From: Ardenticatenaceae bacterium
Lineage (GTDB): Bacteria > Chloroflexota > Anaerolineae > Promineifilales > Promineifilaceae
Assembly (NCBI GenBank): GCA_020634495.1
Contig: JACKBR010000014.1
Span: 36,626-100,625 of the forward strand
Direction of reading: 5' to 3'
Length of the DNA stretch: 64,000 bases
Part shown: one piece after another, positions 1 through 7,790 of the stretch
Position numbering within the stretch: position 1 is the first letter of the stretch
Layout: the number at the start of each line of letters is the position of its first letter
Position numbers and translations under genes: made by a program
Notes under the pieces: model-generated
What the model saw: the letters and a program-made list of their open reading frames with translations, nothing else
Told to the model about the DNA's origin: nothing
Databases searched by the model: none

Positions 1-119
1 TGAAGGCCAAAGAGATTTTGGAGATGTGGTTCAGTACAGCCTACGTGCCAAACGAGGTGGATGATCGCTGTCTGCGCCAGGTTGACGCCCTGGAAACGGC
101 ATATCGGTCTAGAGAATAA
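1..119 (+). CDS. C-terminal end of an unrecognised protein (partial)
   Basis: An open frame entering from the left edge (first full codon at base 3) gives about 38 residues ending in LETAYRSRE and a TAA at 117-119. The segment is charged and helical in character, with no motif I recognise. The codon use fits the neighbouring genes. Its stop overlaps the 3' end of the convergent gene by 11 bases. The rest of the gene lies outside the window, so no function can be given. Confidence 0.5.
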   Translation, partial: KAKEILEMWFSTAYVPNEVDDRCLRQVDALETAYRSRE

Positions 120-732
120 TTTGCTTAAGGGTGTTGGTTGGGAAACGGCCGTATCCCGCTAACCCCTCCCACGAAGATTTCCCCCACAAGACAACTGTTA
201 GCCTATCATAGACAAGCTTCTCCTGGGCTGCTTGGTTAATCTGGAGCAGCAAACGCCAAAAGTCGGCGGCAAGCGGTGCCTGAGCCAGCCAATCGGCCTC
301 ATCAAAAGAGAGCAGCACCTGCTGATCCAGCTGTGCCAGTACAGATTCTTCTAAAAATTGGACAAACAGGTCTACAGGATCGGCCTCTGCGTTTGTGGCC
401 CACCAGGCCGCAGTTGGGAGGGGCAAATTTAGCTGAATGGCCAGCAGGCGGATGCTGTTTTGCACCCAGGTGGTTAAGTCGTATTGATAAGCCAAATCAG
501 ATAGGTCGAAGTAAGCAGCCAGTTGATTGAGCTCGGCCAGCCGCAGGGCTGTGTCTGTGAGTAGGCGGTAGCGCAGCGGGGCATCATGGCCCTGTACAAA
601 ACAGCTTTGCCCGGACAAAACGGCCGTTACCAGCTCTGTTTTTGCCTTAATTAATTGTTGTTGAAACGGCCCTGTCGCTGCCCGTGGCATTGGTTTGGGA
701 CGGCCGTTGGTTTCACTTTGAAAATGCATCAT
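109..732 (-). CDS. AAA-like ATPase-fold protein lacking a P-loop
   Basis: 207 residues. The pattern VLLSFDEAD (about residues 142-150), followed by a helical stretch and a LTVVLWG strand, resembles the Walker B and sensor region of the AAA-like domain (AAA_35 type) found next to signalling and effector modules. The place where the Walker A should be reads VQGHDAP and has no GxxxxGK[ST], so ATP binding is doubtful. The length is below the usual full domain of about 300 residues, so this looks like a shortened relative. It is convergent with the partial gene at the left edge and divergent from the radical SAM gene. The family assignment is from memory of the motif pattern and is tentative; it may be a degenerate or regulatory relative. 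Confidence 0.5.
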   Translation of the reverse strand: MMHFQSETNGRPKPMPRAATGPFQQQLIKAKTELVTAVLSGQSCFVQGHDAPLRYRLLTDTALRLAELNQLAAYFDLSDLAYQYDLTTWVQNSIRLLAIQLNLPLPTAAWWATNAEADPVDLFVQFLEESVLAQLDQQVLLSFDEADWLAQAPLAADFWRLLLQINQAAQEKLVYDRLTVVLWGKSSWEGLAGYGRFPTNTLKQIIL

Positions 733-958
733 TTTATTTACCTTTACCGGTGGTTGCCCCCCGTATCCCCGGTACCTTTATCAATATCCGCTGCAATTTA
801 CCCGGTTTACCTTTGAGGCTATGTATCATTTTTTACAAAAGACGCTCAATTAATTAAAAAGTTACAAAAATAAACGTTTCTTTCACAGCTTTTCAGTGAT
901 GCCTGGGGCCAAAAAGTAACGCTATTTGCTGGATCAACTATTTTTGAACAATTGGGGC

Positions 959-987
959 TTGTGAGTGACGAACGAATGTTCTATAAT
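959..987 (+). promoter_or_regulatory. Promoter of the radical SAM gene, apparently leaderless
   Basis: A perfect TATAAT at 982-987 lies 17 bases downstream of TTGTGA (959-964). The predicted transcription start falls at about 993-995, only a few bases before the ATG at 998. This supports 998 as the start codon rather than the GTG at 965. Confidence 0.5.
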
Positions 988-997
988 TTACCCTGTT

Positions 998-2218
998 ATG
1001 GAATCCATTGTGAAGCTAAAAGATATTGCCTTGAATATGCACCTGGAACCGGCTGAAGAGACTGGCCTGCACGCTGCGCCAGAGGTTGCGCCTTGCGGCC
1101 AGGTGGTAACACCACGTAATTCGCCAGCCAAAGCCAGCCGCCAGGCGGCAAACAAGGCAGATGATTTGGGCATTACACATGCAGTGATGCCCGGTGGCAA
1201 AACAATGCCCATGCTGAAAACGCTGCTCACAACGGCCTGTGAGCGAAACTGCTATTATTGCCCCTTCCGTGCCGGACGGACTTATCGCAGGCATACGTTT
1301 AAGCCAGAAGAATTGGCTAAAACATTTATGCAGCTTTACCGGGCGGGCATGGTGCAGGGCTTATTCCTCAGTTCTGGCATTATCAAGGGGAGTGTGGCTA
1401 CCCAAGATCGCTTGCTGGAAACGGCCGAAATTCTGCGCAAAAAATATCAATTTAAGGGCTACCTGCATTTGAAGGTGATGCCTGGGGCTGAGACGGATCA
1501 GCTGCGGCAGGCGATGACCCTGGCTGACCGGCTGTCGGTAAATTTGGAAGCGCCCAACGACAGGCGGCTGGCCCTGCTGGCTCCCAAGAAGGTATTTTTT
1601 GAGGAGTTGGTACGGCCGTTGCAAATCATCGAGCAAATTCGGCAGGAAGAACCGGCACATTTAGGCTGGAACGGCCGTTGGCCCTCGACCGTGACCCAAT
1701 TTGTGGTAGGCGCGGTGGGGGAAACAGACGTGGAAATTTTGTCCACAACGGAGTACCTGACCAAGCAACTGCGCCTCAAGCGCGCCTATTTTTCCGCCTT
1801 TGGCCCCATCGAAAACACGCCGCTGGAAAATCATCCGGCGGAAAACCCCATGCGCAAGGTGCGCCTGTACCAAACCTCTTTTTTGTTCCGTGATTATGAT
1901 TTTGACCTGGAAGAAATGCCTTTTGACCAGCAGGGGAACCTGCCGCTGGACATCGATCCCAAGCTGGCCTGGGCAGATGCCAATTTGCAGCACGATCCGG
2001 TGGAACTGAACAAAGCGGCGCGCCATGAACTGCTGCGTGTGCCTGGCATTGGGCCAAAACACAGCCACACCATCCTCAACGCCCGGCGCAAAGGGCGGCT
2101 GAGCGAGCTGACGCATTTGCGGCAGTTGGGCATTGCCACCAAGCGGCTGGCTCCGTATGTGCTGTTGGATGGCAAACGGCCGTCTTACCAGCTGCCCCTA
2201 AAACTTCTAAACCACTAA
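998..2218 (+). CDS. Putative DNA modification/repair radical SAM protein with C-terminal HhH
   Basis: 406 residues from ATG 998; a GTG at 965 would add 11 residues. The radical SAM cluster motif is CERNCYYC (C-x3-C-x2-C), here in about the first quarter of the protein. The C-terminus carries a helix-hairpin-helix DNA-binding motif, LLRVPGIGPKHSHTI. This arrangement matches the family annotated as putative DNA modification/repair radical SAM protein, which is commonly found next to a uracil-DNA-glycosylase-like partner. No such partner lies on either side: upstream is an AAA-like gene on the other strand and downstream is a lipoprotein. The reaction is not known. Expected chemistry is 5'-deoxyadenosyl radical formation at a [4Fe-4S] cluster, with the HhH giving nucleic acid contact. 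A strong promoter sits directly before the ATG. Confidence 0.85.
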   Translation: MESIVKLKDIALNMHLEPAEETGLHAAPEVAPCGQVVTPRNSPAKASRQAANKADDLGITHAVMPGGKTMPMLKTLLTTACERNCYYCPFRAGRTYRRHTFKPEELAKTFMQLYRAGMVQGLFLSSGIIKGSVATQDRLLETAEILRKKYQFKGYLHLKVMPGAETDQLRQAMTLADRLSVNLEAPNDRRLALLAPKKVFFEELVRPLQIIEQIRQEEPAHLGWNGRWPSTVTQFVVGAVGETDVEILSTTEYLTKQLRLKRAYFSAFGPIENTPLENHPAENPMRKVRLYQTSFLFRDYDFDLEEMPFDQQGNLPLDIDPKLAWADANLQHDPVELNKAARHELLRVPGIGPKHSHTILNARRKGRLSELTHLRQLGIATKRLAPYVLLDGKRPSYQLPLKLLNH

Positions 2219-2250
2219 TTTACCCTCTCTAATCTCCGCCAAAAACCGGG

Positions 2251-2256
2251 TACAAT
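2251..2256 (+). promoter_or_regulatory. -10 element directly upstream of the beta-propeller lipoprotein gene
   Basis: TACAAT lies six bases before the ATG at 2263, in a 44-base gap after the radical SAM stop. No Shine-Dalgarno is visible between it and the start, which suggests a leaderless transcript. No clear -35 box is seen. Confidence 0.35.
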
Positions 2257-2262
2257 TGACTC

Positions 2263-3270
2263 ATGAAATCTGTTCGAGCATTCATGATCATAATTTTGCT
2301 GCTGCTGGTGGCCTGCGGTGAGGAAACGGCCGTATCGCCCCAACCCGATGATACGGGCATGGCCAACAGTACCCTCTTCTTCATTTTGCAGGAGCCGCGC
2401 CGCCAGGCCCTCATGCGCTACGATGTGGCCACAGACAGCACGGAACTGCTGTTTGAAGTGCCAGAAAACGCCTGGCTCAGCCACATGGCCGCTGCCCCAG
2501 ACGGCAGCCAGGTTGCCCTGACCTATGCGCCCTCCCCCGGTGAAAACGAGATTCAGTTTGGCTACAGCAGTCTCTATTTGCTGCTGGCAGACGGCCGTAG
2601 CGACCCACGTTTGCTCATTGAGCGCACATCAGAGAAAGAAGTATTCTTTAATCCCACCTGGACCCCTGACGGGCAGCAAATTTATTACTCGCATGTGGTT
2701 CCGCTGGATGAAGAGGGCTTTACGTTTAGCACCCGTCTGGAGCGGTTTGAACTGGCAACAGGCGCTGTGTCTGTAGTGGCTGAGGATGGCATTTGGCCCC
2801 GGCTTTCGCCAGACGGCCGTTCCCTGGCCTACATTCACATTGATCAAGCCACGCTGGCGGCTGAGCTTATTTTGGCCGAAAGCGATGGCGGCAATGCAAC
2901 TGTGCTGGTCTCGCGGGATCAGTTTGTCACCCTGGATTCGCCGTTCTTCTCTGCTGATGGGGAATGGCTTTACTTTTCCGCCGTTGTTGAGGAAACCAGC
3001 TCAACTTCCTGGTGGGAGCGGTTATTGGGGATTCAGGTTGCTCAGGCGCACAGTTTGCCCTCTCGATGGTGGCGTTTGCCCGTGGCTGGTGGTAATCCAG
3101 AACCGATTACGACGGAGGCGTATGTGGGGCAGTACGGGGCGCTTTCGCCAGACGGCCGTACCCTGGCGTTTAGCTCCCAATCTGGCATTTTTGTGATGCA
3201 GCCAGATGGGGCAGAGAAACGGCTGCTGCTGGAGGTATCGGCAGCAGATTCATTGAGCTGGACGCCCTGA
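2263..3270 (+). CDS. Secreted lipoprotein with TolB-like PD40/WD40 beta-propeller repeats
   Basis: 335 residues. The N-terminus is a lipoprotein signal: basic residues, a leucine-rich core and the lipobox LVAC at about residues 15-18, followed by an acidic and Thr/Pro linker. The body contains repeated blades with the signature SPDGR-x-LAY, SADGEWLYFSA, SPDGRTLAFSS, plus TPDGQQIYYS. This is the PD40 repeat typical of TolB and DPP-type propellers. It has no catalytic triad domain, so the role is probably binding or scaffolding at the outer face of the membrane. Its TGA overlaps the ATG of the next gene by one base (TGATG), so the two are translationally coupled. Three octamer copies encode the DGR of the blades. 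Confidence 0.75.
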   Translation: MKSVRAFMIIILLLLVACGEETAVSPQPDDTGMANSTLFFILQEPRRQALMRYDVATDSTELLFEVPENAWLSHMAAAPDGSQVALTYAPSPGENEIQFGYSSLYLLLADGRSDPRLLIERTSEKEVFFNPTWTPDGQQIYYSHVVPLDEEGFTFSTRLERFELATGAVSVVAEDGIWPRLSPDGRSLAYIHIDQATLAAELILAESDGGNATVLVSRDQFVTLDSPFFSADGEWLYFSAVVEETSSTSWWERLLGIQVAQAHSLPSRWWRLPVAGGNPEPITTEAYVGQYGALSPDGRTLAFSSQSGIFVMQPDGAEKRLLLEVSAADSLSWTP

Positions 3271-3635
3271 TGCCCCAGACGCGATTTATTGGCGATCCGA
3301 TTGCGGTGGCCTTTGACCAGCCGCCCCTGTTTGCCAAGCAGCCATCCTGCCCGGCACGCCTGACCTGGCGTGAGGTCTCGTTTGAAATTGTGGCAAATTT
3401 ACAGGAATGGCGAGATTACGGCCGTCGCGGGCGAATGGCCAACAACATGCGGCCAGAGAATCTAAAAAAGGCGGCCAAACGGGGGTCTTGGGGAGTGGGG
3501 CGTTATTATTTTCGGGTGCAGGTGGGCAACGGCCGTATCTTTGACATCTACTATGATCGCGCCCCCAAAGGGCAGGCTGAACGGCTGGGGAGCTGGTATT
3601 TGTACCAGGAGATTTTGCCCGACGATGAACTGTAA
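3270..3635 (+). CDS. Small conserved protein, DUF6504-like
   Basis: 121 residues, soluble, no signal peptide. Visible conserved blocks are RFIGDPIAV near the N-terminus, then LTWREVSFEI, RRGRMANNMRP, KRGSWGVGRYYFRV, IFDIYYDRAP and a terminal WYLYQE. The pattern, a small beta-rich domain with WR, R-W-x-V and D-x-YYDR elements, resembles DUF6504-type proteins, whose function is unknown. The start overlaps the lipoprotein stop in TGATG, so expression depends on the upstream gene. It is followed by a strong bidirectional hairpin. The family name is a recollection and only moderately certain. Confidence 0.65.
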   Translation: MPQTRFIGDPIAVAFDQPPLFAKQPSCPARLTWREVSFEIVANLQEWRDYGRRGRMANNMRPENLKKAAKRGSWGVGRYYFRVQVGNGRIFDIYYDRAPKGQAERLGSWYLYQEILPDDEL

Positions 3636-3672
3636 AAAGTGATAGGTGGAACAATGCCACCTATCACTTTTT
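3634..3672. terminator. Bidirectional intrinsic terminator
   Basis: Perfect 16-bp stem AAAAAGTGATAGGTGG (3634-3649) and its complement (3657-3672), with a 7-base loop. The A-run before and T-run after the GC-bearing stem make it work on both strands. It separates the convergent genes ending at 3635 and 3678. Confidence 0.8.
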
Positions 3673-3677
3673 CTCTT

Positions 3678-3878
3678 CTATTTCTTGCCAAACAATCCAC
3701 CAAGCAAACCGGCTGCCTGATCTGCCATGCCAGGATTTTCTAACAAACCATCCAATTGGCCGGCCAGAGGTGCAGGCAATTTATCTTTCAAAAATTCCAG
3801 CACAGCTTCGGCTGCTTGTTTAGCTTGCGCTTCGGGTAACCCTGTTTTTTGTGAAACAACTTTAACTAATTCGTCCAT
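3678..3878 (-). CDS. Small helical protein of unknown function
   Basis: 66 residues starting MDELVKVVSQKTGLPEAQAK. The start at 3878 is chosen because AAGGAGA lies five bases upstream; an in-frame ATG 12 codons earlier has none. The sequence is two or three amphipathic helices followed by a Gly-rich tail (GLLGGLFGKK). The TGLPEAQA block looks like small DUF2267/DUF2780-type proteins, but this is weak. No signal peptide or membrane segment. It is downstream of the aldo/keto reductase on the same strand with a 59-base gap, and shares the terminator with the gene on the other strand. Confidence 0.6.
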   Translation of the reverse strand: MDELVKVVSQKTGLPEAQAKQAAEAVLEFLKDKLPAPLAGQLDGLLENPGMADQAAGLLGGLFGKK

Positions 3879-3937
3879 AATTTTCTCCTTTTCATATTCT
3901 GGTTCGTTGGACACAGGTTTTAGTTAAAGGTCACAAA

Positions 3938-5458
3938 TTATTGCTGGCTGCTCTGCTGGAGGCTTTGCCAGGAGGGGGTGCGTTCTTCGACCGGCACAGG
4001 GCGGTTTAGCTCGCGCAAAATATCCAGCACATAGTTTTGCTGCCTCATGCCGACGAGGACGCTGCTGACACCGGCGCTGCTGCGTAAGGCGCGTACGGCC
4101 GTTTGGCTCAAACTCTCTGCCTGCCAATCTGGGTCTACGGCAACGGCCGTTTCCTGAATGCGGGCTGTGCGTTTGGCAGCTTGCTCCTGATAAAACGCGC
4201 TTAGGGCTGCCAGGGCAATGTTGGCTGCCTCAACATATTCATCCAGCCACAAAGCTGCCTCAGCGGGCAAATTTGGCTGGTTGGAGAGGAATTCTACGGC
4301 CGTTTGTGAGCGGGGCAGAATAAAGCGCGTTTTCACATCTTGCCAGTTCTGGAACGTGCCAAACCCGCCCCAATTCCCTTCCAACATGCGCCCCACAGAC
4401 AAATAATCGAGCAGCTGCTGGCTGGTTTCATCGTCTAGCTGGAGGGCGGCTAAATGCTGCTGGGCAAACTGGGTTTCTAGCTGCACACAACTGTCAACCG
4501 CGGTTGACACCTCCTCTGGGGTGGCCGGGTAACTGGGCGGCAGCACGGCCGCCAGCCGGGTGAGCGATTCCTGCACAATGGCGTTTAGCGGCCGGTTGAC
4601 CAGCACAGCCAGCTGATGGGCCTGGGCAAATTGCAGCACCGTTTGCCCTTCTGGCTGGTTTTTCTCGGTGGCTGCCCCAGTTTCTAGCAGGTTCATGGGG
4701 AGCTGCACCCAGCGGAAATGGTGATTGGGGCTGATTTCTTGAGCGATTTGCCAGACCTGGGCGAGTGCGGTGAAGGTGTAGCTGCGGGCCGGAGCTGGGA
4801 AGGTGTTTGAGCTGATGCCGTAGCTTTGGATACGGCCGTCTGCCACGGCCTGCTCTAAAAATTCAAACGCCAGCCGGATGCGCTGGTAATAGGTCTGCCG
4901 CGCTTCGTCCAGGGGGAGGGGGCGGCGCTGGGCCCAGCTCAGGTAATATTCTGGATTATGCAGCAGAAAGGCATCTACCGTTGCCACATTCAACCGTTCT
5001 AGACTTCGCGTCAACTGGTCGTCCAAAAAATCTGGATGGATGCAGTGATCCAGGCCATCTGCATATTTCACCAGGTTAGGAAACGGCCGTCCCTCTTTCT
5101 TGCGCTGCTGGGCTAAAGCGTAGTTAAACCCTTGCAAATAGCCCGCCTTGGTAACGACAACCACCTGCTCCCGCTGTAATTCCCCTGTATCGAGCAATTC
5201 AGCCAGCACCCGGCCAATGAGCCGCTCTGCCCCGCCGTCGCCGTAATTGCTGCTGGTGTCAATCAGGTTGATGCCGCTTTGCAGCGCCTGGCGCAGGGCT
5301 TGTTCCTGCGTTTTTTGGCCCAGATTCACCCGATAGCTGCCAAAGCCTGCCTGGCTAATTTGCCAATCCAGGCCGGTGATGGTGGTTGTGCTCAGGGTTG
5401 GGAACTGCTGGAAATAAGTTTGGGTGGCAACGGCCGTTGCTTTGCCTGGGATACGCAT
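3938..5458 (-). CDS. Large aldo/keto reductase
   Basis: 506 residues from ATG 5458, which has GAGG six bases upstream; a GTG two codons earlier is less likely. The AKR barrel occupies roughly the first 330 residues. The catalytic tetrad is recognisable as Asp67 and Tyr72 (IDTSSNYGDGG), Lys104 (VVTKAGY) and His167 (FLLHNPE). GISSNTFP follows at the expected place. A further C-terminal region of about 120 residues ends with a SVLVGMRQ block that normally closes AKR proteins, so the extra length is an insertion of helices rather than a new domain. The expected activity is NAD(P)H-dependent carbonyl reduction; the substrate is unknown. A perfect GTCAACC/GGTTGAC palindrome (4492-4509) lies inside this gene. 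Confidence 0.85.
   Translation of the reverse strand: MRIPGKATAVATQTYFQQFPTLSTTTITGLDWQISQAGFGSYRVNLGQKTQEQALRQALQSGINLIDTSSNYGDGGAERLIGRVLAELLDTGELQREQVVVVTKAGYLQGFNYALAQQRKKEGRPFPNLVKYADGLDHCIHPDFLDDQLTRSLERLNVATVDAFLLHNPEYYLSWAQRRPLPLDEARQTYYQRIRLAFEFLEQAVADGRIQSYGISSNTFPAPARSYTFTALAQVWQIAQEISPNHHFRWVQLPMNLLETGAATEKNQPEGQTVLQFAQAHQLAVLVNRPLNAIVQESLTRLAAVLPPSYPATPEEVSTAVDSCVQLETQFAQQHLAALQLDDETSQQLLDYLSVGRMLEGNWGGFGTFQNWQDVKTRFILPRSQTAVEFLSNQPNLPAEAALWLDEYVEAANIALAALSAFYQEQAAKRTARIQETAVAVDPDWQAESLSQTAVRALRSSAGVSSVLVGMRQQNYVLDILRELNRPVPVEERTPSWQSLQQSSQQ
4492..4509. promoter_or_regulatory. Perfect palindrome TGTCAACCGCGGTTGACA (copy 1 of 3)
   Basis: An 18-bp perfect palindrome inside the aldo/keto reductase gene. 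Related copies lie at 5577-5592 and 8754-8771, all within 4.3 kb around parB-parA. Together with copy 2 it shares an extended flank, CAGTTGTG, on the same side. It may be a ParB or other DNA-binding protein site. Confidence 0.55.
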
Positions 5459-5561
5459 AAACACCTCTTTGTTTTAGGCAGAATGGATTGTTTGCCCGGT
5501 TCATTCAATCGTAAAGCGGAATGGTGGAAACGACAATGGGGGGAACGGCCGTTTACATAAA

Positions 5562-5577
5562 TGTTTCCCGTGAAACG
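5562..5577. promoter_or_regulatory. parS-like site
   Basis: TGTTTCCCGTGAAACG matches the universal chromosomal parS TGTTTCACGTGAAACA at 14 of 16 positions. It lies 1.1 kb downstream of the parB stop and directly abuts the GTCAACC palindrome at 5577. Position next to parAB makes a ParB loading site plausible. Confidence 0.6.
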
Positions 5578-5592
5578 TCAACCACGGTTGAC
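5577..5592. promoter_or_regulatory. GTCAACC/GGTTGAC palindrome (copy 2 of 3)
   Basis: GTCAACCACGGTTGAC has 7-bp arms around AC. It begins at the last base of the parS-like site and continues into CAGTTGTG, the same flank as copy 1 in inverted orientation. Confidence 0.55.
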
Positions 5593-5825
5593 AGTTGTGC
5601 CCCTACCCCATCGCCTTGCGGCCCATTCCAGGTGGCCCGACCACCAGGGACGGGCTGTTTTTGCCTGGTTATTCTCCTTTTACCAATTTGTGACCAATTC
5701 CCTGCTGATTGGTCAAAATAATTACTGGCTCAAAGGGACAGTCGTGCAAGGCCAGAAGTTTAAAAATATTCTAGATCGGACATGTTCAGATTTTTGGGGA
5801 GTGCCAAAACTTTGGTCATAATTGC

Positions 5826-5854
5826 TTGCTTCCCCACTTACTACCCCTTATAGT
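5826..5854 (+). promoter_or_regulatory. Candidate promoter of the response regulator
   Basis: TTGCTT (5826-5831), a 17-base spacer and TATAGT (5849-5854). It would start transcription near 5861, giving a 35-base leader to the preferred ATG at 5896. The 400-base gap from 5459 otherwise holds one octamer, the parS-like site and palindrome copy 2. Confidence 0.35.
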
Positions 5855-5895
5855 TAGTTGAATTCATGAAACAGGGCCGGACTTGGGAGATAGAA

Positions 5896-6642
5896 ATGTC
5901 ATACAATGCGAAAGAAAAAGTTCTGGTAATTGATGATAGCCGAGAAATGTTGACAGTAATGAAACATTTGCTGCGCAACAATGAATTTACACCACTGCTG
6001 GCCGAAAATGGTTTGACCGGGCTAAAAATGGTGGAGGAGCACAATCCCGACCTGATTATTTTGGATTTGAATATGCCCATAGTTGATGGCTGGCAGGTGT
6101 GTGAGCAAATTCGCGAGCGCTCTATTGTGCCAATCATCATCCTAACGGCCGCACATGTTACCGATGAAGACACCGTACGCGGTTTAGAACTGGGAGCCAA
6201 TGATTACATCACCAAACCGTTCAACCAGTCAGTGCTCATTGCCCGCATTCGTTCAGCTTTGCGCTGGTCTGTAAAAGTGCCAGACGGCAAGCTGTATGAG
6301 GATGACATGCTTTCAATTGATGTGCGTAAGCGAGAGGTGAGCAAAAACGGTGCCTTGCTAAAGCTGACAAAGAAAGAATTTGCCTTGCTAACAGCCCTGG
6401 TAATGGATTCGCCCGCTGTCGTAGACCATGAAACGTTGTTTGCTAAAGTATGGGATAGCTCCTACACATTTGACGTCAATTACGTGCGAATATTTGTGGG
6501 ACATTTACGCAAGAAAATCGAAACTGATCCTGCCAATCCAGTTTATATTCACAACGAACGAGGTGTCGGGTATTGGTTTGAGCGTCTTGATCAGGATGTT
6601 TCGGCACAGGACATGACTGAAATGGCGCAAAGCCGTCCGTAA
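5896..6642 (+). CDS. OmpR/PhoB-family response regulator
   Basis: 248 residues from ATG 5896, chosen because GGGAG lies six bases upstream; an upstream ATG at 5866 is possible. The receiver domain has the acidic pair Asp13-Asp14, phosphoacceptor Asp57 (LIILDLNMP), Thr84 and Lys107 (YITKPF). The C-terminal winged-helix domain shows the typical LTKKEFALL, YVRIFVGHLRKKIE and RGVGYWF elements. It is a DNA-binding transcription factor controlled by phosphorylation. No histidine kinase lies beside it, so it is an orphan in this window and its partner is unknown. It converges on parB with a gap of only 19 bases. Confidence 0.92.
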   Translation: MSYNAKEKVLVIDDSREMLTVMKHLLRNNEFTPLLAENGLTGLKMVEEHNPDLIILDLNMPIVDGWQVCEQIRERSIVPIIILTAAHVTDEDTVRGLELGANDYITKPFNQSVLIARIRSALRWSVKVPDGKLYEDDMLSIDVRKREVSKNGALLKLTKKEFALLTALVMDSPAVVDHETLFAKVWDSSYTFDVNYVRIFVGHLRKKIETDPANPVYIHNERGVGYWFERLDQDVSAQDMTEMAQSRP

Positions 6643-6661
6643 ATTGCCGCCTGCTATTTGT

Positions 6662-7789
6662 TTAATCGGCCGTACTGTCTTCCCCAATTGCCACTAACAA
6701 GCTGTTTACGTGTTGCTGAATGAGCTTCAGCCGACTAATCACCTCGGCTTTTTCGCCAGGCGGTAAGGCCTGTGGCCGAATGCGTGAGAGATGCTGCATG
6801 ATGTAGCCTAAGCGGGTAATGTTATCTACGCGCATGGTCCCTGGGGCCAAATCTGGCAGGGTGTCAATCTCACGCATCAATGGCGCAGTTCCGGTGATGG
6901 ACAGCAGGTCATCTTCTTCCGGGAGTTGATCGGTTAATTGACGGGTGGGGTCATACGGCCGTTCCCCTTCCCCCAGCTCCTGTAATTCCCGAATTGTCTG
7001 ATATACAGTCTTGTCTGGATTGGCTTTGAGCATGATGGCCACATCCTTAACTTCCGCAGGTGTCAAATCACCGGCCAGCCGCGCCTTGTGCAGCGCTCGC
7101 TGCTGTGATGGCTTTAGCCCCTGGTAAATGCGCGTGTCTCGTTCGCTCAGAACCCCGTCCCGCACATCATCTTTAATCTCATCCGGCAAATCTAGCAGCT
7201 TGATCAGCTGGTGGATACGCTGGCGCGAGTAACCCAGCCGCTTACCCACTTTGGCCCAGGAAATCTTTTTTCCCCAAGGTTCATCACTGGTAACCCCCTC
7301 TTCATGAGCGGCATCCAGCTCATTTTGCATCAAATCCCGCAAACGCAGTAGGCCCGCAGCCCGATCGACATCATTCAAATCTTCACGCTGGATATTTTCC
7401 ACCAGCTGCCGCACAAACCGAGTCACATTATCGTAATTGCGCCGCTGTACCACTGCCGGAATCGTATCCAAGCCAGCGAGTTGGGCAGCGCGCCAACGCC
7501 GTTCGCCATGCACAATCAGGTAGCGGTTGGGGGCTACCTCAGTTACTTCAATCGGCTGAATGACACCATCTTGCCGTATGCTTTCGCTTAGCTCCTTCAG
7601 GCTTTCTTGGGGAAATGTTTGGCGTGGCTGGGAGGGGTCTGGCTGGATGGCGTCCAGGCGCAGCGCCAGCAGCACCAAACCGGAAGATTGTTCAACATCT
7701 TCACTGGTGGCAAACAGTTTTTCTAGATCGCCAGAATGTGGTTTGCTGGGCTGTGAGAGAGTGATTTTGCCTCGTTTTTTGCGTCCCAT
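6662..7789 (-). CDS. parB: ParB-family partition protein
   Basis: 375 residues from ATG 7789, which has AAGGAG eight bases upstream and begins one base after the parA stop. The N-terminal ParB/Srx domain includes LDAIQPDPSQPR, the CTP-binding box GERRWRAAQLAG (about residues 95-106) and ENIQREDLN (131-139). A helix-turn-helix region follows (WAKVGKRLGYSRQRIHQLIKLL). The C-terminal part is charged and divergent, longer than in typical Spo0J/ParB. The expected role is to load on parS, spread as a CTP-dependent clamp and stimulate ParA for origin segregation. It forms an operon with parA and lies next to a parS-like site and three GTCAACC palindromes. Confidence 0.9.
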   Translation of the reverse strand: MGRKKRGKITLSQPSKPHSGDLEKLFATSEDVEQSSGLVLLALRLDAIQPDPSQPRQTFPQESLKELSESIRQDGVIQPIEVTEVAPNRYLIVHGERRWRAAQLAGLDTIPAVVQRRNYDNVTRFVRQLVENIQREDLNDVDRAAGLLRLRDLMQNELDAAHEEGVTSDEPWGKKISWAKVGKRLGYSRQRIHQLIKLLDLPDEIKDDVRDGVLSERDTRIYQGLKPSQQRALHKARLAGDLTPAEVKDVAIMLKANPDKTVYQTIRELQELGEGERPYDPTRQLTDQLPEEDDLLSITGTAPLMREIDTLPDLAPGTMRVDNITRLGYIMQHLSRIRPQALPPGEKAEVISRLKLIQQHVNSLLVAIGEDSTAD

Positions 7790-7790
7790 G

